Shown piece by piece: positions 55,601-61,448 of a stretch of 64,000 nt of DNA. The translations under genes and the position numbers were made by a program. The notes beneath the pieces were generated by a model. That model was not told the origin of the DNA. It saw only the letters and a list, made by a program, of their open reading frames with translations, and did no database searches. The stretch is from Schumannella luteola (GTDB taxonomy: Bacteria; Actinomycetota; Actinomycetes; Actinomycetales; Microbacteriaceae), in NCBI RefSeq assembly GCF_013408685.1, contig NZ_JACBZY010000001.1:3038001-3102000 (forward strand), in the 5' to 3' direction. How positions within the stretch are numbered: the stretch's first letter is position 1; the number at the start of each line of letters is the position of its first letter.

Positions 55601-56104
55601 ACGCTGCTCGCCCCCGGATCGAGCTGGTCGTACAGCTACCCCGTGGACGCCCCGGCCGCCGACTGGCGCACCGCGGCCTTCGACGCAGGGAGCTGGGCGA
55701 CCGGAGCCGCCCCGGTCGGCTGGGGCAGCGCATCCATCGCCACGACCGTGACGGCGACCGCGACGCCGAAGCCGAGCTCGCTGTACTTCCGGGGAGGCTT
55801 CGACCTCGCGGCGGGAGCATCCGTGCCGAACGGGCTCACGGTGACCACCCGCGCCGACGACGGCATCATCGTGTTCCTCAACGGCACCGAGATCGGGCGC
55901 TCGAACCTCATCCCCGGCACGATCGGCCACAACACCTACGCGAACAGCGCTCCGTCGACCGCCGCGGCCGTCGCGAGCCCGGTCGTGTTCGACGTGCCGG
56001 CGAACCTGGTGGTGAGCGGACGCAACACGATCGCCGTGCAGGTGGTGTCGAACTACCGCTCGTCGCCGAGCGTGAGCTTCGACCTGGGAGTGGTCGTGAA
56101 GTGA
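52649..56104 (+). CDS. large secreted mosaic protein: fibrinogen-like, beta-propeller, FN3, two jelly-roll domains
   Basis: 1151 residues from ATG 52649. Sec signal: basic n-region, hydrophobic core and ALA-EA at about 35-38. Domain order: fibrinogen-like region (about 52-268) with SCWEIKQR and YCDQTTDGGGWVLIARG; a beta-propeller (about 312-685) with repeated VGGNFTTV, VGGYFTQVNG, VGGIFTHS, LAGFFTAS and WAGGDYTYS blades; a fibronectin type III domain (about 690-770); and two related domains (about 785-950 and 984-1151), each with WxxGxAPxGWG and TRADDGI...NGTE. No LPXTG or transmembrane anchor is seen. It is likely a surface or matrix adhesin, or a glycan-binding protein. The stop overlaps the next GTG. 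Confidence 0.88.
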   Translation: MSHTPTPARRHLRRALIALMGGALAAGALAPLPALAEAPLPNPDGKSELTAAASCWEIKQRDPSSASGVYWLWTPQLGAADRFYCDQTTDGGGWVLIARGRENFSTTDEGRGTADQVRDPITGQAAFDARQLPSRTVEALLGGQKVSELTDGVRLRRALDVAGSNFQEVRFTFSSPRDDWSWMFNNQQRVKTWKVGNASGTGGNTSGFGSGGGQNRVDTSTGSTQGWSDGFGYGADTKGSNAASSWMWSKDANSGYARGFTQVFLRPKTTSSTLFTAIPDAGSPASTVTAVASSFALPTNWGIAGKGAGPSSIEGSVQGGAFTEANGVVYVGGNFTTVQKTAAGGSAVAQPYLAAFDRATGELKTAFRPVFNNQVKALAALPDGRIAVGGYFTQVNGQPKAGLVVLDPTTGATSNDWTGRIIDRTNNNAFVRSLDVQDGWLYVGGIFTHSTGGSTSTEWYTKGAARLSVANGTPDGSWNPELNGRVMSLDASARGDRVYLAGFFTASKGTATDSAAALTTSGAAVVPWSTVFSDTKHYQQAVKEVGDTVWLGGSEHSFFSYGRADLKLISSTVGNAGGDFQAAATDGKVIYGSCHCFQTQYMGSKTWPNIGQSWYKAEKINSVGAWDAATGRYLDAFNPSVNQAEGAGGWALFVDSTGTLWAGGDYTYSETAPTKRQWSGGFVRFPLRDSTAPTTPTSLSVTSAGSQVALSWGGSADASGAVTYQVLRNDRVVATTTTNTITLPDAPAATKYFVRAADAAGNISASTPAARIGSTPPPVDPVGNPNLITAGSTWSYKYDGEAAPAGWNTAGFDAAGWSSGAAPLGWGTSAIATTVTSTVTPKPLTAYYRKAVDISTAGLGSVTLTTRADDGIVVYVNGTEVARKNIDAGAVTVGTYANAAPSTAAAVAAPVTVTVPASAFVNGRNVISAEVHANYRSTPNTSFELTATASTGGTTPVDVPDPEDPVDPGAPTDPGAGGALPAGTTLLAPGSSWSYSYPVDAPAADWRTAAFDAGSWATGAAPVGWGSASIATTVTATATPKPSSLYFRGGFDLAAGASVPNGLTVTTRADDGIIVFLNGTEIGRSNLIPGTIGHNTYANSAPSTAAAVASPVVFDVPANLVVSGRNTIAVQVVSNYRSSPSVSFDLGVVVK
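55003..56101 (+). repeat. tandem duplication of jelly-roll-like domain
   Basis: About 55003-55497 and 55594-56101 encode two copies with matching landmarks: GSTWSYKYDG/GSSWSYSYPV, SGAAPLGWGTSAIATTV/TGAAPVGWGSASIATTV, TLTTRADDGIVVYVNGTEVAR/TVTTRADDGIIVFLNGTEIGR, and the closing NYRSTP/NYRSSP. A Pro/Asp-rich linker separates them. Confidence 0.85.
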
Positions 56105-56859
56105 CGGCGCCCATCACGATCGTGCCGGGCCCGACGCCGGTCCCGGCACGCAGCCTCGGCGAGGCGCTCGCCGCCCTCGACTCGGCGCAGAAACCCGGAG
56201 GCGGCGTGCCCGCCTACACCCGATGGGTCAACCGCCGGGCGGCTCGGCTCGTCGCCGCCCTCGGCTACGTGATCGGGGCGAGCGCGGATGCGGTGACGGT
56301 CGCCTCGGCGGTGCTCTCCGCCGCCGGGCTCGCCGTGCTGATCCTCGCGCCCATCACCCTCTGGAGCGGACTCGTCGCCGCGCTGCTGCTCGCCCTGGGC
56401 TACGTGTTCGACTCGGCCGACGGTCAGCTCGCGCGGCTCTCCCGCACCGGCGGGCCGGCCGGCGAATGGCTCGACCACGTCGTGGATGCGATCCGCACCC
56501 CCGCGATCCACCTGGCCGTGCTCGTCGCGCTCTGGCGGCACGGCGACGTCGGCGCCGGCTGGCTCTGGCTGCCGATCGCCTACACGGTGCTCGCCGTCGG
56601 CCAGTTCATGAGCCAGATCCTCGCCGAGCAGCTCGCCCGCGGACTCGGTTCGGATGCCGGCATCCCGCGCGGCGGCGGCGCGCTGCGCTCGCTCGCGCTG
56701 CTGCCCACCGACATGGGCGCGCTCTGCTGGGTCTTCGCGCTCTGGGCGTGGACGCCCGCGTTCCTGATCGGATACGGGCTGCTCTTCGCCGTGAACCTGG
56801 TGCATGCGGTCGCCTCGATGGCCCGCAAGCACCGGCGCCTGCGGGCCCTGTCGAGCTGA
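56101..56859 (+). CDS. CDP-alcohol phosphotransferase of the polysaccharide locus
   Basis: Membrane enzyme of 252 residues with about six hydrophobic helices. The CDP-alcohol phosphotransferase motif is complete: DGQLARLSRTGGPAGEWLDHVVD fits DGx2ARx8Gx3Dx3D. It differs from the PgsA-type protein at 43492 and has a cytosolic N-terminus of about 50 residues. The GTG overlaps the stop of the secreted mosaic gene by 4 nt, placing it in the polysaccharide operon. It may make a specialised phospholipid, or transfer a phospho-alcohol such as phosphoglycerol to the glycan. The substrate is unknown. Confidence 0.85.
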   Translation: MTAPITIVPGPTPVPARSLGEALAALDSAQKPGGGVPAYTRWVNRRAARLVAALGYVIGASADAVTVASAVLSAAGLAVLILAPITLWSGLVAALLLALGYVFDSADGQLARLSRTGGPAGEWLDHVVDAIRTPAIHLAVLVALWRHGDVGAGWLWLPIAYTVLAVGQFMSQILAEQLARGLGSDAGIPRGGGALRSLALLPTDMGALCWVFALWAWTPAFLIGYGLLFAVNLVHAVASMARKHRRLRALSS

Positions 56860-57000
56860 CGGCGTCGCGGGGCGGCGGGTCGCGCGGGCGCGGTGCCGCG
56901 ACACGCCGGGGCCCGGAGCCGGTCGACGCGGATCGCGGGCGACGCGCCGACATCGTGTGTCATCCGCGGCGCGCTCCGGCGGCTCGCGCCACAGCGCGCG

Positions 57001-57006
57001 TAGGGT
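57001..57006 (+). promoter_or_regulatory. predicted leaderless -10 for the LRV-like gene
   Basis: TAGGGT ends 7 nt before ATG 57014. No Shine-Dalgarno is present. The 154-nt gap before the start holds no gene. Confidence 0.5.
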
Positions 57007-57013
57007 GACGGGC

Positions 57014-57484
57014 ATGTCGTGCATCCGCTTCAACACCCCGGCCCAGCGCGCCCAGCTCGCCCGGATGGCGCCGAGCATGAAGACCGCCGAGGAGATCGCG
57101 AACGAGCACCCCGCTCCCCCGGTCACCGAGAGCAAGATCCGTCGACTGCGCGTGCTCGCCGAGAGCCCGGTCGGCAAGATCCGCGAGAGCGTCGCCTCGA
57201 GCTATCACACCCCCGCCGACGTGATCGAGAAGCTCAAGCAGGACCCCGACGCGAGCGTGCGCGCTGTGCTCGCCCGCAACGAGACCACTCCGTGCGACGT
57301 GCTGCGCGACCTCGCCGACGACGAGTCGGCCACCGTGCGCGGCTGGGTCGCCGTGAACTACTTCGTGCCCGACGACGTCATGCAGAAGCTCGCCGACGAC
57401 GAGGACGACACCGTGCGGCGACTCGTCGCGTGGAAGGCCTCGCTGGCCGAGGAGGCCGCGCAGCTCGAGGGTCAGCCCGCCTGA
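57014..57484 (+). CDS. small HEAT/LRV-like repeat protein
   Basis: 156 residues from ATG 57014. After about 45 residues (Met/Ala-rich), four helical repeats of about 24-26 residues follow, starting near LRVLAESP, IEKLKQDP, LRDLADDE and MQKLADDE. Each has a V(R/K)..VA core and a closing P-x-D-V. This pattern matches leucine-rich-repeat-variant/HEAT-like solenoids used for protein binding. The cysteines are too few for the Fe-S cluster reported in some LRV proteins. It is cytoplasmic, with unknown partners. It converges with the Nudix gene. Confidence 0.78.
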   Translation: MSCIRFNTPAQRAQLARMAPSMKTAEEIANEHPAPPVTESKIRRLRVLAESPVGKIRESVASSYHTPADVIEKLKQDPDASVRAVLARNETTPCDVLRDLADDESATVRGWVAVNYFVPDDVMQKLADDEDDTVRRLVAWKASLAEEAAQLEGQPA

Positions 57485-57499
57485 TCCGCCGGGTCGCGA

Positions 57500-57979
57500 T
57501 CAACTCAGTCGCGACCGCAGCTCCGGCCAGCTCGCGGCGAAGGAGGGGTGCAGCGGCAGCGCATCCACCTCGCCGATCGCGACCCAGTCCAGGCGCGTGC
57601 TCTCGGCGTCGCCGAGGATCGGCTCGAAGCGCTCGGTGACCTCGCCGAGCACGGTCGTGTACGACCAGTAGCCGAGGTCGAAGACGAGCTCGCCAGAGAC
57701 GACGACCCGCTCGGGCGGCACACCCGCCTCTTCGTCGGCCTCACGCAGCGCCGCCTGCTCGGCGGTCTCGCCGGCCTTGCGGGCGCCGCCCGGGATGCCC
57801 CAGGTGCCGCCGAAGTGACTCCACTCCGCCCGCAGCTGCAGCAGCACGGCATCCGCGCTGCGCACGAGCAGACCGGCCGCGCCGAAGGAGCCCCAGAAGC
57901 GTCCCTGCGGTCCCTCGACCCAGACGTCCTCGGGGCCGCGCGGTCGCCGCGCCGAGGAATCGTGGGTCGCGCGCGTCAT
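57500..57979 (-). CDS. Nudix hydrolase
   Basis: Nucleoside-diphosphate-linked hydrolase of 159 residues. The Nudix box Gx5Ex7REUxEExGU is complete in GARKAGETAEQAALREADEEAGV. The upstream GGTWGIPGG and downstream VFDLGYWSYTTVLGEV fit the MutT/8-oxo-dGTPase-like group, though the substrate is not predictable. Minus-strand TAGGCT lies 6 nt before the ATG with no Shine-Dalgarno. Confidence 0.92.
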   Translation of the reverse strand: MTRATHDSSARRPRGPEDVWVEGPQGRFWGSFGAAGLLVRSADAVLLQLRAEWSHFGGTWGIPGGARKAGETAEQAALREADEEAGVPPERVVVSGELVFDLGYWSYTTVLGEVTERFEPILGDAESTRLDWVAIGEVDALPLHPSFAASWPELRSRLS

Positions 57980-57985
57980 GGCGTC

Positions 57986-57991
57986 AGCCTA
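57986..57991 (-). promoter_or_regulatory. predicted leaderless -10 for the Nudix gene
   Basis: TAGGCT on the minus strand ends 6 nt before ATG 57979. Confidence 0.55.
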
Positions 57992-58064
57992 GGGGTCGCG
58001 GGCGAGAGCCGCCGGGTCGTGTGACGGCACGCGTCATACCGGCGGATCGACACGCCGCGCACCC

Positions 58065-58093
58065 GTGACGACGTCGGAGGGTGCACCTACCGT
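58065..58093 (+). promoter_or_regulatory. predicted leaderless promoter of the M4 peptidase operon
   Basis: GTGACG (58065-58070), 17 nt, then TACCGT (58088-58093), which ends 6 nt before the ATG at 58100. Confidence 0.55.
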
Positions 58094-58099
58094 GAGGGC

Positions 58100-59188
58100 A
58101 TGGTCACCGGAATCGTCCCCCCGTTCCTGCTCAGCCGCATCGCCGAAGCCGAGAGCGAGCGCCTCGCGGTCGCCCCGCGCGCCGCCCGTCGCACCCTCGC
58201 GCTCACCGACACCTCGGGCCGCCGCCGCGCGGCCATCACCTTCAGCGTCGACGGCGACGACCTCGTCGCCGAGCTGACCGATCAGCCGAATCGCACGATC
58301 GCGGATGCGAAGGGCTCGGAAGAGCTGCCGGGCACGGTCGTGCGCAAGGAGGGTGACGAGGCGAGCGGCGACACCGCCGTCGACGAGGCCTACGACGGTC
58401 TCGGCGCGACCTTCGACCTGTTCTCGCAGGTGTTCCGCCGCAACTCGATCGACGGCGCGGGCCTGCCGCTCGACGCGAGCGTGCACTACGGCGAGAACTA
58501 CGACAACGCCTTCTGGAACGGCGAGCGGATGGTGTTCGGCGACGGCGACGGCGAGGTCTTCGGGCGCTTCACCGCCTCGGTCTCGGTGATCGGCCACGAG
58601 CTGACGCACGGCGTGACCGAGGCGACGCTGGGTCTGGAGTACCAGGGGCAGGCGGGCGCGCTCAATGAGTCGATCTCCGACGTCTTCGGCGCGCTCGTCG
58701 AGCAGCACGGCAAGGGCCAGACCGCCGCCGAGGCGAGCTGGCTGATCGGCGAGGGCCTGTTCACGCCCGAGGTGGAGGGAGCGGCGCTGCGGTCGATGAA
58801 GGCCCCCGGAACCGCCTACGACGACGACGTGCTCGGCACGGATCCGCAGCCCGGCCACATGGACGACTACGTCGACACGCAGGAGGACAACGGCGGGGTG
58901 CACATCAACTCCGGCATCCCGAACCGCGCGTTCTATCTCGTGGCCGAGAAGCTCGGCGGGCACGCCTGGGAGCGCGCGGGCCAGATCTGGTTCGACACGC
59001 TCGCCGCGAAGGGCGCCCGCGACCGGGTGCCGAAGGATGCCGACTTCGCCCGCTTCGCCGCGGCCACGGTGAGCGCGGCGACGGCGAGGTACGGTGAGTC
59101 ATCGCCCGAGGTCGACGCGGTGCGCGCCGGCTGGGCGGGAGTGGGAGTGACGACCGATGACGCAGGCGGGAAGCCCGCGGGGCTCTGA
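58100..59188 (+). CDS. protealysin-like M4 metallopeptidase, no signal peptide
   Basis: Thermolysin-family zinc protease of 362 residues. A short propeptide begins with GIVPPFLLSRIAEAE, matching the PPxxL-type propeptide of protealysin-like proteases. The catalytic domain follows from about residue 75. The HExxH motif is His166, Glu167, His170 in GHELTHGVTE, and the third zinc ligand is Glu190 in NESISD. The C-terminal His region HINSGIPNRAFY is conserved. No Sec signal is present, as is usual in this subgroup. It overlaps an emfourin-like inhibitor by 32 nt, so it is probably held inactive in the cytosol. Confidence 0.93.
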   Translation: MVTGIVPPFLLSRIAEAESERLAVAPRAARRTLALTDTSGRRRAAITFSVDGDDLVAELTDQPNRTIADAKGSEELPGTVVRKEGDEASGDTAVDEAYDGLGATFDLFSQVFRRNSIDGAGLPLDASVHYGENYDNAFWNGERMVFGDGDGEVFGRFTASVSVIGHELTHGVTEATLGLEYQGQAGALNESISDVFGALVEQHGKGQTAAEASWLIGEGLFTPEVEGAALRSMKAPGTAYDDDVLGTDPQPGHMDDYVDTQEDNGGVHINSGIPNRAFYLVAEKLGGHAWERAGQIWFDTLAAKGARDRVPKDADFARFAAATVSAATARYGESSPEVDAVRAGWAGVGVTTDDAGGKPAGL

Positions 59189-59660
59189 GCCCGGCGCCGA
59201 CGTGAGCACGGGCGCCGGTGTCGACCGCGGCACGTCGCCCGGCGACGACGCTCTCACGGTGAGCGTGACCCGCAGCGGCGGGGTGGCCGGCATCCGGCGG
59301 GAGTGGCGCATCGACGTCGACGGCGACGGTCGGGCCGACTGGATCCTGCTGCTCGACGCCTGCCCGTGGTCGAGCGCCGACGTCGGCGGGGCTCCGGATG
59401 CGGCGCCGGGTGCGGGGTCGACTGCCGCCGGTGCGTCCGCGCCGCGCGGAGCCGACCGGATGACGTGGACGATCGCCGCCGACGGCCCCGAGCAGCCGCG
59501 GCGAGCCGAGCTGCCCGAACCCGAGCTGACCGGCCCCTGGCGCGAGCTCGTCGACCGCGTGCAGCGGGACGGGCAGCCGGTGTCGGCGCGCGTGCGCGCG
59601 CTGCCCGGCGAGGATCGCCCGATCAAGCACCGCCCCGTCGAGCCGCGGGACGGCGCGTGA
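59157..59660 (+). CDS. emfourin-like protealysin inhibitor
   Basis: 167 residues. The core motif TVSVTRSGGVAGIRREWRID (about 34-53) matches emfourin (M4in), a cytoplasmic inhibitor encoded beside protealysin-like proteases. The C-terminal part WRELVDRVQRDG fits the family. An Ala/Gly-rich insert (about 84-110) and an extended N-terminus are unusual. The start lies inside the protease gene (32-nt overlap), so translation is coupled and stoichiometry may be controlled. The stop overlaps the S4 gene by 4 nt. Confidence 0.85.
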   Translation: MTQAGSPRGSEPGADVSTGAGVDRGTSPGDDALTVSVTRSGGVAGIRREWRIDVDGDGRADWILLLDACPWSSADVGGAPDAAPGAGSTAAGASAPRGADRMTWTIAADGPEQPRRAELPEPELTGPWRELVDRVQRDGQPVSARVRALPGEDRPIKHRPVEPRDGA

Positions 59661-60028
59661 GCGCGGGCGTGCGCATCGACGCGTGGATCTGCGCCGTGCG
59701 GCTCGTGAAGACGCGCTCGGCGGCGAGCACCGCGTGCAAGGCGGGCCATGTGCGCGTGAACGGCGAGCGGGCGAAGCCGTCGCAGAGCGTGATCGTCGGC
59801 GACCACGTGCGGGTGCTGACGCCCGGCGGCGAGAAGCTCGTCACGGTCGAGAAGCTCATCGTCAAGCGGGTCGGCGCGCCGCAGGCCGCCGAGTGCTACA
59901 CGGATCAGACGCCGCCCCCACCGCCGAAGGAGGAGCGCGCCGTGATCGGGATCCGCGAGCGCGGCGCCGGTCGCCCGACGAAGCGCGACCGCCGCGAGCT
60001 CGACCGCCTGCAGGGACGGCGCGAGTGA
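59657..60028 (+). CDS. S4-domain RNA-binding protein (Hsp15-like)
   Basis: 123 residues from GTG 59657, overlapping the inhibitor by 4 nt. The S4 motif VRIDAWICAVRLVKTRSAASTACKAGHVRVNGERAKPSQSVIVGDHVRV occupies the first half, followed by a basic, Pro-rich C-terminus ending DRLQGRRE. The layout matches Hsp15/YrfH-like proteins that bind stalled 50S subunits with attached nascent chains. The symbol is not assigned because orthology is unproven. Confidence 0.9.
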   Translation: MSAGVRIDAWICAVRLVKTRSAASTACKAGHVRVNGERAKPSQSVIVGDHVRVLTPGGEKLVTVEKLIVKRVGAPQAAECYTDQTPPPPPKEERAVIGIRERGAGRPTKRDRRELDRLQGRRE

Positions 60029-60786
60029 CGAGTTCCGGCGCGTCGAGCTCCGGCGCGTCGAGCTCCGGGGCATCGGCAGCCGACGCGGCCGTGCCGAGCA
60101 TCCGGGATGGCTGGTCGGCCGAGCAGATCCGGGCGGCGGAGCGCCCGCTGCTCGATGCCGGCGTGCCGCTCATGCGTCAGGCGGCGTCGGCGCTCGCGGC
60201 GGTCGTGCGCGACGAGCTGTCGGAGCCGGGCGGACGCGTCGTGCTGCTCGCGGGGTCGGGGAACAACGGCGGTGACGGTCTCTTCGCGGCGGCCGAGCTG
60301 TGTCGCGACGGCGTCCCCGTGACGATCGTGCCCACCGGCTCGCGGCTGCACGAGGCCGGCCTCACCGCCGCGGTCGAGGCCGGCGCCGAGCTCGACCGGG
60401 CGGCGGCCGCGCATCCGGCCCGCTTCGTCGACTCTCTCGGGCCGGCTGCCCTGATCGTGGATGCGATGGTCGGCATCGGCGCCTCGGAGCCCGGCCTGCG
60501 CGGGGCCGCGCACGCCCTCGCGACGGCGCTGCTGCCGCGCGTGACGGAGCGCGATGCGCAGCGCCTGCGCGTCGTGGCCGTCGACGTGCCGAGCGGGATC
60601 GGCGTCGACGACGGCACGGCGCCGGACGACGGCGTGCTGCTGCCGGCGACCGTGACGGTCACCTTCGGCGCGATGAAGGCCGGACTGCTGCGGTCGCCCG
60701 CCGCTGCCCTGGCCGGGAGCGTGCGCCTGGTCGACCTCGGGCTCAGCCCGCACCTGAGCGGCGACCCGCTCGTGCGGGCGCGCTGA
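60025..60786 (+). CDS. nnrE: NAD(P)H-hydrate epimerase (YjeF N-terminal domain)
   Basis: Repairs damaged NAD(P)HX by epimerisation. The 253 residues contain the SAM/NADPHX-binding GSGNNGGDGLFAA and VDVPSGIGVDDG motifs. Only the epimerase half is present; the ADP-dependent dehydratase half is not fused and is not in the window. The start GTG overlaps the S4 gene by 4 nt, and the first 18 codons are a 15-bp Ser-Gly-Ala-Ser repeat. It ends a protease-inhibitor-S4-epimerase operon and converges with glutathione peroxidase. Confidence 0.9.
   Translation: MTSSGASSSGASSSGASAADAAVPSIRDGWSAEQIRAAERPLLDAGVPLMRQAASALAAVVRDELSEPGGRVVLLAGSGNNGGDGLFAAAELCRDGVPVTIVPTGSRLHEAGLTAAVEAGAELDRAAAAHPARFVDSLGPAALIVDAMVGIGASEPGLRGAAHALATALLPRVTERDAQRLRVVAVDVPSGIGVDDGTAPDDGVLLPATVTVTFGAMKAGLLRSPAAALAGSVRLVDLGLSPHLSGDPLVRAR
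60031..60075 (+). repeat. three 15-bp repeats at 5' end of nnrE
   Basis: Units at 60031, 60046 and 60061 (minor differences) encode SSGAS repeats in the N-terminal tail of the epimerase. Confidence 0.85.
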
Positions 60787-60843
60787 CGACGCACGCCCGT
60801 CTCGGCGACAGCGCGAGAGCGGGTCGGTCGAGCGCGCGGACGC

Positions 60844-61332
60844 TCAGGCGCCCAGCGACTCCTCGATGACCGCGATGACCTCGGGGGCGTCCGGCTGCGT
60901 GGTCGGGCGGAAGCGGTGCACGGTGTCGTCGGGCGTGATGACGAACTTCTCGAAGTTCCACTTGACCTTGCCGGCCTTGCCCGCCTCGTCTTCGGTCTTC
61001 TTCAGCTCGGCGTAGAGCGGGTGGGCCGAGCGGCCGTTGACCTTGACCTTGTCGAAGAGCGGGAAGGTGACGCCGTACGTCGTGGAGCAGAACTCCTTGA
61101 TCTCCTCGGTCGAGCCGGGCTCCTGTCCGAGGAACTGGTTGCAGGGGAAGCCGAGCACGGTGAAACCGCGGTCTTCGTACTTCTTCTGCAGCTCTTCGAG
61201 CTTCTCGTACTGCGGGGTGAGGCCGCAGCGCGAGGCGACGTTGACGACCAGCACGGTCTTGCCGGCGTAGTCGGCGAGGGTGGCGGTCTCGCCGTCGATC
61301 GTCTGGAGGGGGATGTCGCGCAGCTCGCTCAT
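60844..61332 (-). CDS. glutathione peroxidase-family thiol peroxidase
   Basis: 162 residues with the GPx fold. The peroxidatic Cys36 is in NVASRCGLTPQY, FPCNQFLGQEPG carries the resolving-type Cys and the catalytic Gln, and VKWNFEKFV has the conserved Trp and Asn. Cysteine instead of selenocysteine and the actinobacterial context suggest a thioredoxin- or mycothiol-linked reductant rather than glutathione. Minus-strand TAGTCT lies 6 nt before the ATG. Confidence 0.95.
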   Translation of the reverse strand: MSELRDIPLQTIDGETATLADYAGKTVLVVNVASRCGLTPQYEKLEELQKKYEDRGFTVLGFPCNQFLGQEPGSTEEIKEFCSTTYGVTFPLFDKVKVNGRSAHPLYAELKKTEDEAGKAGKVKWNFEKFVITPDDTVHRFRPTTQPDAPEVIAVIEESLGA

Positions 61333-61338
61333 GTCCGC

Positions 61339-61344
61339 AGACTA
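61339..61344 (-). promoter_or_regulatory. predicted leaderless -10 for glutathione peroxidase
   Basis: TAGTCT on the minus strand ends 6 nt before ATG 61332. On the other side of the 116-nt divergent gap, CAGGAT (61437-61442) ends 6 nt before the GH15 ATG, a weaker match. Confidence 0.5.
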
Positions 61345-61448
61345 ACCCCGCGCGCGCCCGGTGCGCTGGGCGTGCGCCGGCCGGATGTCTGCTGAGCGCC
61401 CGGGCGCGCATCCCGCACCGCCGACGGCACTCGCGCCAGGATGGCGGA

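Noticed and set aside
51953-56104. continuous 1383-codon frame joining the anchored unknown and the mosaic protein
   Set aside because: The true start at ATG 52649 begins a Sec signal peptide. The upstream part is an out-of-frame read of the preceding gene.
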